Positions 46,280-58,321 are shown, counted from the first letter of the stretch. The stretch: 64,000 nt of DNA from Agrocybe praecox (GCA_964017145.1 OZ024845.1:310001-374000); one strand, 5' to 3'. Numbers and translations are program-made. Notes: a model not told the origin generated them from the sequence alone.

Positions 46280-48992
46280 ATGGACCGCGTTTCTACCACC
46301 TCTGATCCAAAGACCTCGACTACTGCTGAGTCAAAGGTTAACGAGAAGAACGACGCCACGAGCGATGCAGATGTGCCGGAGAGGGGGAAATATGGCGTAT
46401 ACAATCCTGAAGTCGACACGAGCGGCGTGGACGAGCGCAAGATTATGAGGAAGGTGGATCTTGCTCTGATACCCTGGCTATCTCTTCTGTATCTGCTGAG
46501 CTTTTTGGATCGTACGAGTATCGGAAAGTGGGTTTTTTGCTGGTACAACTTACGGAGAGATATTGATGATTTGGTCTACCGTCCCAAAACAGTGCCAAGG
46601 TACCCATACGCCGAATGGAAGCGGGAACCCTTACTGAATACAATCTGTAATAGTTATATAACCTCGAAAACGACCTTCATATGACAGATAATCAGTACCT
46701 CTTAACCTTGACCGTAAGTGACGTTCCATTGATATCTTGTAGTCCTCCTCAATTGTATTTTTTTCTCCAGATATTCTTCTTTAGTTACGCTCTATTCGAA
46801 GTACCGTCAAATATATTCTTGAAGCGTCTCCGTCCATCACTTTGGCTATCTTTCCTCATGTTTTTCTGGGGGATCATGATGGTACTTTTTATTTTGATAC
46901 ACTGATCATCACTGCCGTTTACTATGATGGCCATTATCTATCTTAGACTTTACAAGGAATTGTGCACGATTTCCAACAGTTACTAGGTATGGAACCTTCG
47001 AGTTTGTGATTACGTCGTAGGATCCCTGATTATAACCCAGGCATGAGATGGCTACTTGGAATGTTCGAAGCGGGTCTCTATCCAGGCTCTACTTACTATC
47101 TGTCATGGTAAGTTCTGACAGAAAACTCTCGCCAGAATCGAACTTACCGATTATCCTGCGATTTTTCAATTTAAAGCTGGTACAGACGAAAAGAATTTGG
47201 TATTCGTGCCGCAATTTATTTCTCTGCGGTGACTGTCTCGGGAGCTTTCGGAGGTTTACTCGCGGTGCGTATGGGTTTACAATAGCCACAACCTACTGAC
47301 TTCTTCGCTGGTACCTAGGCGGCAATCTCCAATATGGATGGTATAGGAGGAAAGCCAGCCTGGGCATGGATATTCAGTTCGTAAAAACGTTTCCTTTCTA
47401 CACATAAGGAATGATCATGATAACGTTGTACGCCCATCCCATTAGTACTAGAAGGAATACTCACCACGATCGTAGGATTAATGTCCTTCTGGATCGTTCA
47501 AGATTTTCCGGATACCGCCAAATTCCTGACTGAAACGGAAAGAACCTTCATCATCAGGAGGCTTCAAGACGATGACCAATTCAGTGCGGCCGGAGAGGAG
47601 TTCAGGCTCAAATACATCTTGGCGAGTTTGAAAGACTTGAAAACCTACATAGGAAGTGAGATTTATGTTTTTCCATCCCTTTCTTGAGCGTCGTATTGAT
47701 CACTTGGAATGTAAAGTGCTGATTTATATGGGGATCGATATGCCTCTTTATGCGTTTTCTTTGTTCCTTCCGAGTATAATCAACCAAGTGAGCACATTAC
47801 TTAAAAATCTTTTCACTTGTATATTGACGTACTTGCTACTTTATAGCTTGGTACGTCTCACGCTTAGAAGTTACGGGTGCGAGTTGAACACTCTCCTTCA
47901 GGCTTTACTGCGACCCCTGCAAACTTATTGACAGTACCTGTGTACGTCTTCGCTTGCATCGTCACTTGCGGAGTTGGATTCTTTGCCGATCGCTGGGGTA
48001 AACGAGGATATTTTAACATGTAAGCTGGACCTCGGTTTGATATTTCAATGTGTCTAATGTTAGAATTATTCAGCGGCTGTTTATGCGTTGGTGCGTACGA
48101 GCCTTGTTATCGAGCGAACAACAATCTAATTACTACCTGGAATGTACTTAAAACCACAGGAGGAGCAGGCTATATTATTCTAGTTTCTTCTCGGAACGCC
48201 GCCCTGTCTTATTTTGCGGTTTATCTGGCGACTTGGTGAGCCTATTGTTAGGATAATGTATGCCACATTTCTCGTATTTACTACGTTCCTCATTACAGCG
48301 CGATATATCCAGTGATACGTGAGCTTCTAATACTAGGGCTATAAAACAGCGCTTATTTGATTTCTTTTGAAAAGCTAACTCAGTGTACGTCCATCTTAAG
48401 CAATCCTTTTGGCGAAACCTCTTCGAATACTAGAACGGATTTAACAGAGCCTGGGTCTCGAATAATGTCGAAGGTTCATATAAGCGAAGCGTTTCACTTG
48501 GGATGGTTTTTACTTTGTAAGTACCTCCTCATTACTGGACTCAACCTCGTAATAAGCGCCTGCATGTTAACAGTGGTAACGTGAATGGGGCGGTAAGCTC
48601 AAATGTGGTACGTTTTCCAAATAAGTGGGACAACTACGACAAGTATTGATGGAATGTATAGTATCGTGCCAGGGATAAGCCTTGGTATCCGTTAGGACAC
48701 GGTAAGGCGTTATCAAATATGATGCTCAACCACGGTCATTCCGCGAGTCTCATTATTTTGTTTAGGTCTCGTTCTGATGTATATTGCTATGGGTCTCATG
48801 GCCTCCATCACACTTATTTTCTTTCTAAGAAAAGAGAACGCACGAAGAGATAGGGGAGAGCGCGACGAGATTATTGAGGATCAAGTGGAAACACACATCC
48901 CACAGAACGAAAAGAATGGCCGGTATGCGACCATTGAGGATGCCAAACGAGAGAAGGGGGATTTGTGGAGTGGGTATAGATATATTACTTAG
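46280..48992 (+). CDS. MFS transporter, Dal5-like anion:cation symporter family
   Basis: Twenty exons give 524 residues: 46280-46527, 46593-46599, 46654-46713, 46771-46881, 46947-46986, 47041-47107, 47177-47264, 47319-47376, 47446-47655, 47717-47787, 47847-47850, 47902-48019, 48074-48090, 48160-48235, 48299-48318, 48375-48384, 48448-48516, 48574-48607, 48662-48701, 48766-48992. Family motifs appear only with this path: LLYLLSFLDRTSIGNAKLYN, NQYLLTLTIFFFSYALFEVP, RWLLGMFEAGLYPGSTYYLS, INQLGFTATPANLLTVPVY, FFADRWGKRGYFNI, YPVIPNSVAWVSNNVEGSYK and NGAVSSNVYRARDKPWY. Members import allantoate, nicotinate, pantothenate and similar organic anions with protons across the plasma membrane; the substrate here is unknown. 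Exons of 7, 4, 17 and 10 nt are needed. Every junction is phase-consistent, and the gene looks intact despite its fragmentation. Confidence 0.9.
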
Positions 48993-49765
48993 ACTCTTAT
49001 GCCATGGGCTCTTTTAGCAGTGATTGATAGGGCACATTACTTGTCCTCCAATACTACAGGGAAATTCAGAGAGCTTTTCAGAGATGCCAAGTGTTGATTA
49101 GTCGGCGCTTTGGATAGTGAGCTTCCTTTGTAACTCCGACAAAACGTCCATAGATAGGAGAGAGATAAATCCTGGAAGCGAGGTAATGATGTCAATAAAT
49201 TGGCCTTGATAGTAGAAGTCGGTGGATAGCATCGGACCACAAGATATGCCTACCATGGTCGAAGTGCTCATCTTATCATGTACCCCTCCCACGTCAGAGC
49301 AGTTTAAGTGGCCTATGTTCTAGGACCAATGACCCACATGCTAAGCATTTACATGTCTTGAGCCAGGCACCCTATGAAATAATGTTGTATACATTTTGAC
49401 ACATGTCAGCCTTCTCTACGGGCGGTCAAGTAAGTGTTTGGTTGAACCTTGTCATTTTGTTATGCAAGGCCTAGGTCGGCAGTGTTGATATATTCTCGGA
49501 CTTTCTATGTGTGGACGAGGTGCCTAGGACTCCAGCGTAATGCTCACGTTAGCCCTTTAACTTTAGGAATTTAAGCGTCAATATCCAGGATTGGTGTAAC
49601 AGGGCGGGGTAATATCCTTGCCTCATCTCACGGCTCGCTCCTTTTCGCAGGCCCCACAAAATCTCCCTGACCTGCTATCCCCAATCAAGGTTTTAGCTTC
49701 TTTATGATACTAGGGATAGCTCATATAAAAGGTGACAGTAAGACTCAGGTTTTTTTTGCACGACA
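48993..49765. other. Spacer and hydrophobin promoter
   Basis: About 770 bp without a supported gene. CCAAT at 49681 and a TATA box just before the hydrophobin ATG are the only recognisable signals. Confidence 0.4.
49724..49730 (+). promoter_or_regulatory. TATA box of the hydrophobin gene
   Basis: TATAAAA lies 36 bp before the hydrophobin ATG, with CCAAT about 43 bp further upstream. Strong TATA boxes are usual for highly expressed fungal hydrophobin genes. The short distance leaves only a brief 5' leader. Confidence 0.6.
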
Positions 49766-50293
49766 ATGATATCCCGCAATACTATACTCCTCTCGTCAAA
49801 TCTTTTTCTTTTGTCGGCTGCTAGCCAGATCCTCGAGCGTCAGGCGTCATCCTGCAGTGTGGGATCATTCCTCTGCTGTAACCAAGTTGAACCGGTTAGT
49901 TATTGATATCTATATGAATGTCGCACAAACTGGGATTCTGGCTGACTTTTTAAAAACATTCCAGGCTTCTACCACAATCGGGCAGAGTATTTTGGGTCTC
50001 TTTGGTATTCCTGCAGGCTCGGTAACAGGACTCATTGGCTGTAAGGAGCATGATCACAGTCGATGATACCGAGGTTCTACATGTCGACTTATATTTCATT
50101 TCGTTACACAGTGACATGCAGCCCAATTAATGTCATCGGACTAGGAGGCAACTCATGCAGCGCGCAAACCGTATGTTGCACGAACAATAACTTTGTAAGT
50201 GTCAACATACTACTTAGGTACATTTACTGATAATATACGCTTCAGAATGGAGTGATTGCACTCGGATGCTTCCCCGTTAATCTCAATGTTTAG
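49766..50293 (+). CDS. Class I hydrophobin
   Basis: Four exons, 49766-49894, 49965-50040, 50112-50194 and 50246-50293, give 111 residues. A signal peptide ([20 protein letters not shown]) precedes the mature protein. Eight cysteines follow the hydrophobin order C-x6-CC-x32-C-x12-C-x5-CC-x12-C, in [38 protein letters not shown] and [11 protein letters not shown]. The long third spacing fits class I. Such proteins are secreted and self-assemble at air-water interfaces into amphipathic layers that coat aerial hyphae, fruiting bodies and spores. The exon layout is the usual one for basidiomycete hydrophobins. All eight cysteines are present, so it should be functional. Confidence 0.96.
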
Positions 50294-50844
50294 TAGGATG
50301 GGACTCAAGCTGAGATAGAGTGCGAAAATATGTAAATAAAATTTACAAATGACCGACAGATTAGCCTAGCACCTAACTTGAGAGAGAGTTGGAGTATAGT
50401 ACTCAGGCTTGTAATAAGTAAAGTATACATACTCTTGATATTTTATGTGTACAATACTCAGCAGTGTGTGTGCCAGAGAATGCATGATTTTCACAGGCAA
50501 ATTATAATTATCTAATCCTGATTTAACGCCCCACCTCTTACGTATCTCATATGGGGATTGACAAACTGTGCGTTGTTATTTAACTACTGTATGCGCTACT
50601 ATATGTGCCATACAGACCATATACAACGGCGAAATGGATGAGAGAGGAATGTGTTGTGCCCGAAGACCCCGACGAGAAATATATATAGCCACAGCAACCA
50701 AAAATAGCTTTCCAATTATATGCACAGGCCGACGGCTCTTAGGCACCTAACCCTAGATTCATCCATTCGTAGCAACCTCATCATTCAGTTGTTAATTGAA
50801 CAAGTATTTTTCTGTATAAGCAAAATTAAATAACTTTATTATTC

Positions 50845-51469
50845 AAGGCATTCTTATTTAAATAGAGAAGACAATAACCCAACAGTCCAACGCAACGGCA
50901 ACAGGGGCGTACCATATTTAGACAACGTTCTATATATGGCTGGATGGATTCCCACGGCTGGCCCATGCGTACAACACTTCTCACCGAACTTTCACCACTG
51001 CTAGTGTGAACCTGTGCGGACAGAGCATCTATATCGGCATCTGCATGATACATCACATATGCGTCGTCTACTGGAGAAAAATGACGTATCGAGAATTCGA
51101 CTGTTTACGGCAGTCTTCTGGAACCCCAATGGATAGCATAAACCTCTGCGGAACGAAAGACCGAGTCTATTGACTGTAAACAAAACTCAAAACACTATAG
51201 TCGTCGTCCGCTCCCGCCAAGGTATCCGGCTTGCTTCTTAATAAACGTACATGACTGTGGGGTTTTTGGTCAGGAGCAACAGACTCCGACGAGTTTCTCT
51301 TCCCACTGGTCCTATTCTCAAGGCGAGGCGACCGTTCCTCCCCTGTCCATGACGTCGCCGTATTATAATGTATAAAAGATGATAAACGAACGGCGATAGG
51401 AATAATTAGAATCACTGCAGCTCTTGATTTCAAGTCCAAGAGCGTACAAATGTTCCTCAAGGTCTCCAC
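50845..51469 (-). other. Possible minus-strand coding region, unrecognised
   Basis: On the minus strand a 100-codon frame starts at ATG 51469 (METLRNICTLLDLKSRAAVI, a possible signal anchor). Downstream another frame to about 50850 reads HFSPVDDAYVMYHADADIDA and later MGQPWESIQPYIERCLN. Plausible acceptors (TTACAG, AACAG) lie between them, but I could not find one consistent path. No family is recognised. The ATG overlaps the first codons of the ice-binding protein gene on the other strand, so the two starts are head to head. It may be a real orphan gene or chance. Confidence 0.25.
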
Positions 51470-52643
51470 TGTCTACCTCTGTTTCACTGTAGGTTTTTGG
51501 TGTGCAATGAACATATATTTCTTTCGTCCTAACATGTTTCCATGCTCCCTTTCAATAGACGTGACCTCGGTTTCTTCAGTGACAGTGCTTGCCGTCTCTA
51601 CACCAACTTCAATCTCCACTTCAATCCCTACGTCCACACCAGTCACGATCCCAACGTCAGTCCCCGCGACTTCGTCTACCTCTGTCCCGGTCAGCACCCC
51701 AACTGGTGTCTTACCTGTCAATCTTCGTACTGCGGGTCAATTTGCCATCTTAGCTCAATCGGGAGTTTCGAGTGTAGCCAGGTCCAGTATAAGTGCGTAC
51801 CTATGCAGTTATATACGGCCTGATTTTCTATTTTAACATTGCTATTTCTCAGCGGGCGACATCGGAAATAGCCCCCTCTCATCGACAGCAATCACTGGAT
51901 TTGGTTTGACGCTCGATACCTCAGGAACCTTCGCAGTGTCTGCTCAAGTAATTGGAAGAGTTTTGGCTCCAGATTTCAAGGAACCTACTCCAATCCAACT
52001 GGAGATTGCGATTCGCGATATGCATAACGCATTCAACGACGCGAATGGACGTGTGAACCCGGACTTTTCTAATCTCGGCGCAGGTTTGTTTCGGCCTCTG
52101 TTTTTGTATGGAGGAGATGGTTGATGACTTCCAACAACCCAATTCTATTTAGGATCAATTGGCGGACTGACGTTCACCCCCGGACTTTACAAATGGACGA
52201 GTTCAGTAGTTGCAGAAGCTGACATCACGCTCGTAGGAAGTCCTACTGATGGTGAGCCGGCTTGAGAACATGAGAATGATTCTGATAGAACTAATCATGG
52301 TCATGTGCCTTTCTTTCTTTTCTCCGTGTAGTTTTCATCTTCCAAATTACACAGACGTACACACTCAGCACCGGAGTAAAGGTCATTCTTGCAGGTGGGG
52401 CTCTCCCGGAGAACATTTTCTGGGCCGTATCTGCAGGCGCAATCTTGGGCTCAGGATCTCACCATGAAGGCGTTATTCTCGGTAAAACTGCCATCACGGC
52501 CAATACCGGATCATCAGTGAATGGAAAGCTATTTGCGCAAACAATGGTCGCATTACAGCAGGTGAGCGTTTTCTTACCTGAATGCGTGTTCTAGGGAAAG
52601 AGTTAAACGGGTTTTTTCTCAGACGACAGTTGTGTCCGGTTAG
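51450..52643 (+). CDS. Ice-binding (antifreeze) protein, DUF3494 family
   Basis: Exons 51450-51492, 51559-51792, 51853-52083, 52153-52251, 52332-52561 and 52623-52643 give 285 residues. After a hydrophobic N terminus comes a Ser/Thr/Pro/Val linker (about 20-80), then the DUF3494 domain: LRTAGQFAILAQSGVSSV, ITGDIGNSPLSSTAITGFGL, DMHNAFNDANGR, GGLTFTPGLYKWTSSV, DVFIFQITQTYTLSTGVKV, NIFWAVSAGAILGSGSHHEG and TAITANTGSSVNGKLFAQT. The fold is a beta-solenoid that binds ice and limits recrystallisation; such proteins are secreted by snow moulds and other cold-exposed basidiomycetes. Intron 1 (51493-51558) is 66 nt with no in-frame stop, so retention keeps the frame and changes the signal region. DUF3494 genes are widely thought to move between kingdoms by horizontal transfer; the introns here point to long residence in this genome. 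Confidence 0.93.
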
Positions 52644-54805
52644 ACTCTCATTCCAGAGTTGAATTGGGGTACTTTAGATGTGAATCACATTGTCTGCAGG
52701 TGTATTCTCCTTTGTAAAATGGTACTGAAGTTCAAATATAACGTGTAGTGTATCCCTCGTGGTTATACCTGGGTCATTAAGGCCGTCAATACGACGATAA
52801 GAATCCCTTTTTCGTGTTTGTCACTTAGGTTTCGTTTCTGAGTTGTTGTAATCAAATCAAATCAAATCAAATCAAATCAGACCCCGGGATTGATAGTAGA
52901 CCTGATAGTATGTCCTGTAAGTTAGTACCAGAAGGTACAAACTCAAAGGAACAATATTGGCAGTGATGTCCTAATAGCTTAGCTCGACGCCAGAATATAA
53001 ATAGCGCTCATAATACTATTGGCTTTACGCACGAGTACCTAACCCTGGTAGTGGTATTATTTACCCTAGTTTGGAACTGGCACATTATCATTTCGTCGAT
53101 AATATTAATGATAGGATAGGATTAGACTATAATGTAAGGGGGACATAACCTAACTCCCAAACGACCTCATATACTCTGTTATGGTAGTGGGGTTCCCACG
53201 GACAAAAGCCCAATTCAATTCGGGTGGTAAGAACGAAATACGAGTCCCTTGAGTAGTAAAAACAAGTCCTTTTAATCGAGGACTTTCTGCGACTTTCTCA
53301 TTGGCCCGGTCGCTTTTGCCTTAAACAACAGTAAATAAAAAATCAATAGTATTCTATTCATTTTTCTTTCAGGAAAGGTTCTATGAAATATTTAATATAT
53401 AAGCCTATATCATATCTATATTACAATCTACGGCTCGTGTTTGGTTCGTGTTGCAGCTCCATCGTCGTGTTCGACGAAGAGGGCACGCCGGCGGTTATCA
53501 GTCGTCCCGGCGTGGGAACGTCCTGATTTGGGTTGAAATCAAACCAACATCATTCCAGTGTCTGACTGTCCACCACCACCATTACTCTCACTTTGCCCCT
53601 CTCCTCGTTCCATGGATCTGGGCGCATATGAGGCTATGACAACGAGCTGAGAAATATCCAAGGTCTACCACTACCACATTGACACCAGATCCATGATGAT
53701 GACGACAACAGGCTACAACGAAGGTCGACTCTTCCGACCTAACCTTTCCCGGTTCTCCGTCACTAAAGGATGGGCATCAGTAAAGTGAAAAGGGAGCGGG
53801 GTGGATGCGGAGAATTGAGATGAATGTCAGAGTTCACGCATAAAACGCAAGCCTGGGCTGGTGGGAGTAGGACACAGGGAATCGAGGGGGGAGCGCGAGA
53901 AGTGACCAGAGCGGCGGCAATCGGTGCCGAGGCGTAGCGAGATAGCGAGTATGGGTTGTGCAAACCACGACAAGACCAGGTTAAGGGCAGACGAGACGAC
54001 GACGACGAGAAGCGAGAACGAGAAGCACTATCTCGTTCTCGCACTTGAAGTCCTCAGTTCGCTCTGCTTTTCCTTGTCTTCCTCGCGTTGCTTTTATTCT
54101 CAGCCCCTGTCTTGTCTGTCTTTCTCGTCATTCTCACCCCTTCACTCTTCTAATTTTACTTCCAGCCATTTTCAAACATGATAGTGAAACAAGATTCGTG
54201 CATGCCACGCACAGCAACGGTCCGACTTAACAAGTCCCTAAAAGGACTGGACATACTCTGAGCTTTAAAATACGTTTTCTGAATCAAATTCGAAGGACAT
54301 CACAAACATTGAATAGTAAATACGCGTACCTCGTTGATAAGAATCCCGAACGTAAGAATATGTCCTCAATCGGAATATATAAAACATGGTAGTGATCTGC
54401 GGCTACTGCGCTCCATTTTGCCCAGCTTAATGAAAGAATTGTTCCTCGTCGTACCCTGAGCTGACATGTCCAAATTATGTTTGGCCGTGTCCAACGATCT
54501 CCGAGCGGTCTTGGCATGCTATATTGTCCGGGATGACTGGTAACCAGTAATACACGGATCTTACTTGATTTGCTTGGGATTACGTGAAAATGGACCTTTG
54601 CACTTCCGTCATTTCTCCAACATAGAATGGAATGAAAATGAAAATTATATCTCCAACAGAAAACACTTTACTCTGCACTGCAACGCTGAAAGGTCCTAGG
54701 ACAGTATAAAGCACCACATCTATAATTCTCTGATATATACTCAGCAGAACCTCAAAAGTCTTCTTAGCGTGTTTAGCACTACTCTTCCTCTTCGTACTTT
54801 AATAA
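52644..54805. other. 2.2-kb spacer, no confident gene
   Basis: AT-rich for the first kilobase, with an AATCA repeat, then a more GC-rich part (about 53440-54180). Open frames there on both strands (for example 54044-53763 minus) are low-complexity Ser/Arg/Pro runs without splice support. The end of the region holds the promoter of the first small Cys-rich gene, with TATAAA at 54705-54710. Confidence 0.4.
52850..52879. repeat. Pentanucleotide microsatellite (AATCA)6
   Basis: Six uninterrupted copies of the 5-bp unit AATCA in the spacer after the ice-binding protein gene. It is non-coding and of a kind prone to length change between strains. Confidence 0.95.
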
Positions 54806-55249
54806 ATGGCTAAAATATTCAACTTCGTTTCGTTGGTCTCCCTGATCTTTGCGACCTCCGCTGTTATCGCAACACCTCAAGGCGGTTTGGCGGGCACTCA
54901 ATGTACGTGTATCTCACTCAGCGTGGAATACCACTCTCGCTAATGTCGCACTTTCTCCTTCCACGTCTTCCAGGTGCTAGCGATACGGTAAGCTATGGGA
55001 CTCTGTCACTCACTCAATCTCGCTGACATGAATCACTCGTAACAGGACTGTAAAATCAGCATTAAAATCTGATCTATGGATCTGTTACTAACTTCGCAAT
55101 ATTCTCTAACAGGCGCTTACGGATTGTCATGCTGCCGTGCCATTCCATTCCCGAAGTAAGCATCTGCTGATAAGTTTTCTTGCACTGTCTGACGAATTAC
55201 GTTCTATCTGCGAAGATGCATCAAGTTACCCAAGAACTCAGCTTGTTAA
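54806..55249 (+). CDS. Small secreted six-cysteine protein, knottin-like spacing, copy 1
   Basis: Five exons, 54806-54902, 54974-54987, 55046-55049, 55113-55155 and 55216-55249, give 63 residues. The signal peptide MAKIFNFVSLVSLIFATSAV is probably cleaved near residue 22, leaving a short Gly-rich lead and the core C33-x5-C39-x5-C45C46-x7-C54-x8-C63, which ends on the last cysteine. This is the spacing of an inhibitor cystine knot. Exon 3 is only 4 nt (GACT); its T joins GC of exon 4 to make Cys39, so the microexon splits a cysteine codon. Reading straight through the 4-nt exon instead gives an early stop and loses all later cysteines. Copy 2 (58322-58765) shares exon sizes 14, 4 and 43. TATAAA lies 96 bp upstream of the ATG. 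Function unknown; the family is not one I recognise. Defence, signalling or interaction roles are only guesses. Confidence 0.85.
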
Positions 55250-55646
55250 CCGAAGTGCAATCATAATCATGGCCGTATTTATGGGAGGAGGAGCGGGTGG
55301 ACGCGGTTTCTCGTAGCAACATCATATGATACAAATAAACCAAAGAAAAAATACGTTTAAACTCACTAATTTTGCAAGAAACGCGAACCTTTGCTTCATA
55401 AACTGATTATTTTATTGACAAGGTGGCACAAAGGAACAAAAAGTGTTAAGATATAGCATAAATTCACACAAAAATATGGAAATCGAGTCATGTACTGTAA
55501 GACTCAAGACACACTAGACCGCATAGAGATAGGCACCAATGGGAGATTCTAGGCTCATGACCAGCCGTAGAATGATATATCGCGAAGCGACAGAGATTCT
55601 AGGGATATCGAGCAGGCGTATATGTCACTTTCATTAACAAAAGCTA

Positions 55647-57035
55647 AGTAACTTCCATAAAAAAAAGGTCAACAAATGACAGCAACTTCTTACATTCAAT
55701 AAATATGAAATTTATCCATCCGTGTTCGATTATTTTACCACCACTTATCCATCCACGTTCAATAAATTTAGGGCTATTTATCCATCCGCGTTCAATTACT
55801 TTACAGTCATTTATCCATCCGCATTGAATAAATCCACGACCATTTGTTCATCCGTGTTTGATTATTTTACTGCTATTTGGCTAGCTTTTCATAGTCCGAT
55901 TGAGTTCCGCTTGGGGGCTTCGGAAAAAAACATTAAAAAAACAAATGATCAACCATGGCCGGCCTGGCCCTTCATCACAGCAAGAGTGTTTGATATACAG
56001 AAGAATGTTTTATTACTGGAGAGGTGCCAATCAGAGTAGCCCTATTGGCACCCGCCCGGTGGCTAGCTTCCAATCTGTATCAGAGGGGCAAATGCCGAAG
56101 TACGCGTCATTTACCCTATTCAATGTGACGGGCCGCGGTTCCGTCATGTGTTTTGGGAGATTGTAAATGAAAAATAATAATGGAGGTTTGTATATATTAT
56201 ATTGTGCCCAGATAAATACATTTTTGCGTAGAGGAAAATTATACCTTTCATATGATATACTTGCCAGGGTGATTGGTTTACGAATGAGTAAAGGTCAGAA
56301 TGGTGCTGAAATGTGTGCATATTCAAACACGATTTACTATTGTAAACTTGAATGATGATCATGGGTTGCCCACAATTCCCTCACATATCTTCAAAAAAGT
56401 TGCATATAATCAAGCTAAAATCATACATCATCATGAGAGTTATGTTGAGGATTTAATCTTGTGCGATATAGAGAGTTGGTAACATGACAAAGGGACAAAA
56501 CAAACCTGAAACAAACCCAGAATTTGGCGCCGGGAATCACTGATTTTTGCTGCAAATCTTGGTCTGTCTTCTAGATATACTATGGATTTACATGTACAGA
56601 ATAAAAATATAGAACTACTAATACAAGGAGATCTGCAGCTAAGGATTCAGAAATACGGAGAAATGCGCGGGCAAATGATGTGGGTACGCCGTGCAACGCA
56701 GCGCAAGACGAGAGCGTCTTTGATGCGTCACGGAAGTATCCGAATTGTCCAAGCCGGCGGCTAGATGCCGCTTATTAAAGAATTTATCGATAAATATGCG
56801 TGAGCGGGATGGATAAATCAAAAGCGGGTCTATCCATGGGACGAGGATGGATTAATCCGAGAGAATTTATCCATCACACGGGATGGACAAATCCACGTAT
56901 ACTTATCTATTGAACGGGATGGATAAATTCACGCAGATTTATCATTACCAAAGTAAGGGCTAAGGCAAATATGGATTAATAATCGAACCTAAGAACTTGC
57001 CCTCATTTGTTGACCTTTTTTTTAGGGAAGTTACT
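55647..57035. mobile_element. 1.39-kb non-autonomous TIR transposon
   Basis: The ends are inverted repeats of 46 bp (55647-55692 and 56990-57035) that differ at 4 positions: AGTAACTTCC, eight A, GGTCAACAAATGA and TTCTTA occur in the same order at both. Each end is bordered by TA, which fits a TA target duplication. Inside the left end is a 33-bp tandem array of TTATCCATCC units; inside the right end are four inverted relatives (GGATGG) 36-38 bp apart. No transposase is encoded; the frames inside are by-products of the repeats. The element lies between two paralogous secreted-protein genes. Confidence 0.85.
55712..55876. repeat. 33-bp tandem repeat, five copies, inside the transposon
   Basis: TTATCCATCC (the fifth copy TTGTTCATCC) begins at 55712, 55745, 55778, 55811 and 55844, a strict 33-bp period. 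Since 33 is a multiple of 3, the array gives an open frame of repeated peptide that should not be taken as a gene. Its inverted relatives stand at 56807, 56845, 56881 and 56917, so both subterminal regions carry matching motif arrays, as expected for transposase-binding sites. Confidence 0.85.
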
Positions 57036-58321
57036 TATATTTGTATATAAATCCCACAGCATCTGGTGTATCGAGGTTCTGCACTAGACCTGTGACAGGC
57101 CGTCAAATGAACAGGACCTTGATTAACTAGTTTTAGTTTTCTCGAAGCGTTGCAATCTCGCGAGCACTGAAGCTCTGTAGCTTCACCACCGTTGACTGAA
57201 AAAGAACGCACGGGGTTAGAGCAGTCCAGTGTGCAGCTATATGACGTAGATGGGTTCGGAAGCACGTCGAGCAGCCTTGCACGATGGCAGTAATGGGCAG
57301 CGGATCGATTTACGTACGCGTCGGGCACATTGCACTGCCACAGCGTAGCTACTTGGCGCTTGCTCCTTTCAAGGCTGCAGTCACGAGTGGGAACTCAGCT
57401 ATCGATCTAGGCGCCTTCTTTCATTTCGCTATATAACACTAGGAGATCTCTTTCCTCCACGATAAATATAATTATCTGTAATACGGGGACGCGTCCTCAA
57501 GGCCTCACGCGCACGTGTCATTCATCGGCGCAACCACACTCGGGCTTATACACCCATAACCAGCTATGAACTCCACCTCCAATCCACGAACAAACATAGA
57601 TCGATGTCCGAGTTTAAAACGGCTCTGTAGTGCAACTCCAACAATAACGTTAATAGCCCGCCGAAAGCCGTGTGCCGTTGCAGTACCTCCGCCTGTATCC
57701 ATGAAAGTCGGAGCGTCTACTATTTTGAAATAGGAAGACTATTCCACCGCCCATGCCAAGATTGCGCTTATAAGACATTATGAATGTCCAACCGCTTATG
57801 TTCATTAACATCACAATTCGTCAAAAAACCAAGTGAAACACACAGCTACAGCTTAGCCCATAGCTAACTGTTGCTTCCAATATTCACCAGGATCGTAGGC
57901 TCTCATGGGACTAAAACGAATAAAAACACCTCAGAGCAATGGAACAGGAGAGATCATTCCTTTCATAGTTCCTAGGGGGGCCTTTCCCCGACAATGTCAT
58001 ATACTTCTCTTCTGAGGTAAGCAGACACTCCAAACACTTATATGGGTGCCCACAATACCTATGTGTTTCGGGATGTATCTACCGAGTATGTAACATTACG
58101 TTGGTGTGAGAAACTTTCGCTATTTTCTCCACAACATGTAATGGAAGATGTTGTCCCTTGGGGGGGGGGGGGGGGAGCTCTGCGTAGTGAGGTTTGGGTA
58201 AATTATATATAAGCAGGTTGGTCCAGCATTCCATATTAACAAAGAGACCCTAAAAGTTCATTTACCACCAGTTTCATTACCTCGCTCCTCAACAGTATTC
58301 GTCGTACTCATTCCAGTAAAA
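57036..58321. other. Spacer with G-run and promoter of the second Cys-rich gene
   Basis: About 1.3 kb without a supported gene. A run of 15 G lies at about 58160-58174. TATATAAG at 58206-58213 is a likely TATA box about 110 bp before the ATG of the next gene, as in its paralogue. Confidence 0.45.

Noticed and set aside
53763..54181. Ser/Arg-rich frames on both strands
   Set aside because: Low-complexity GC-rich DNA; no helix, signal peptide or conserved motif.
55722..56039. 105-codon open frame inside the transposon
   Set aside because: It is produced by a 33-bp tandem repeat (a multiple of 3) and has no start context, domain or splice support.
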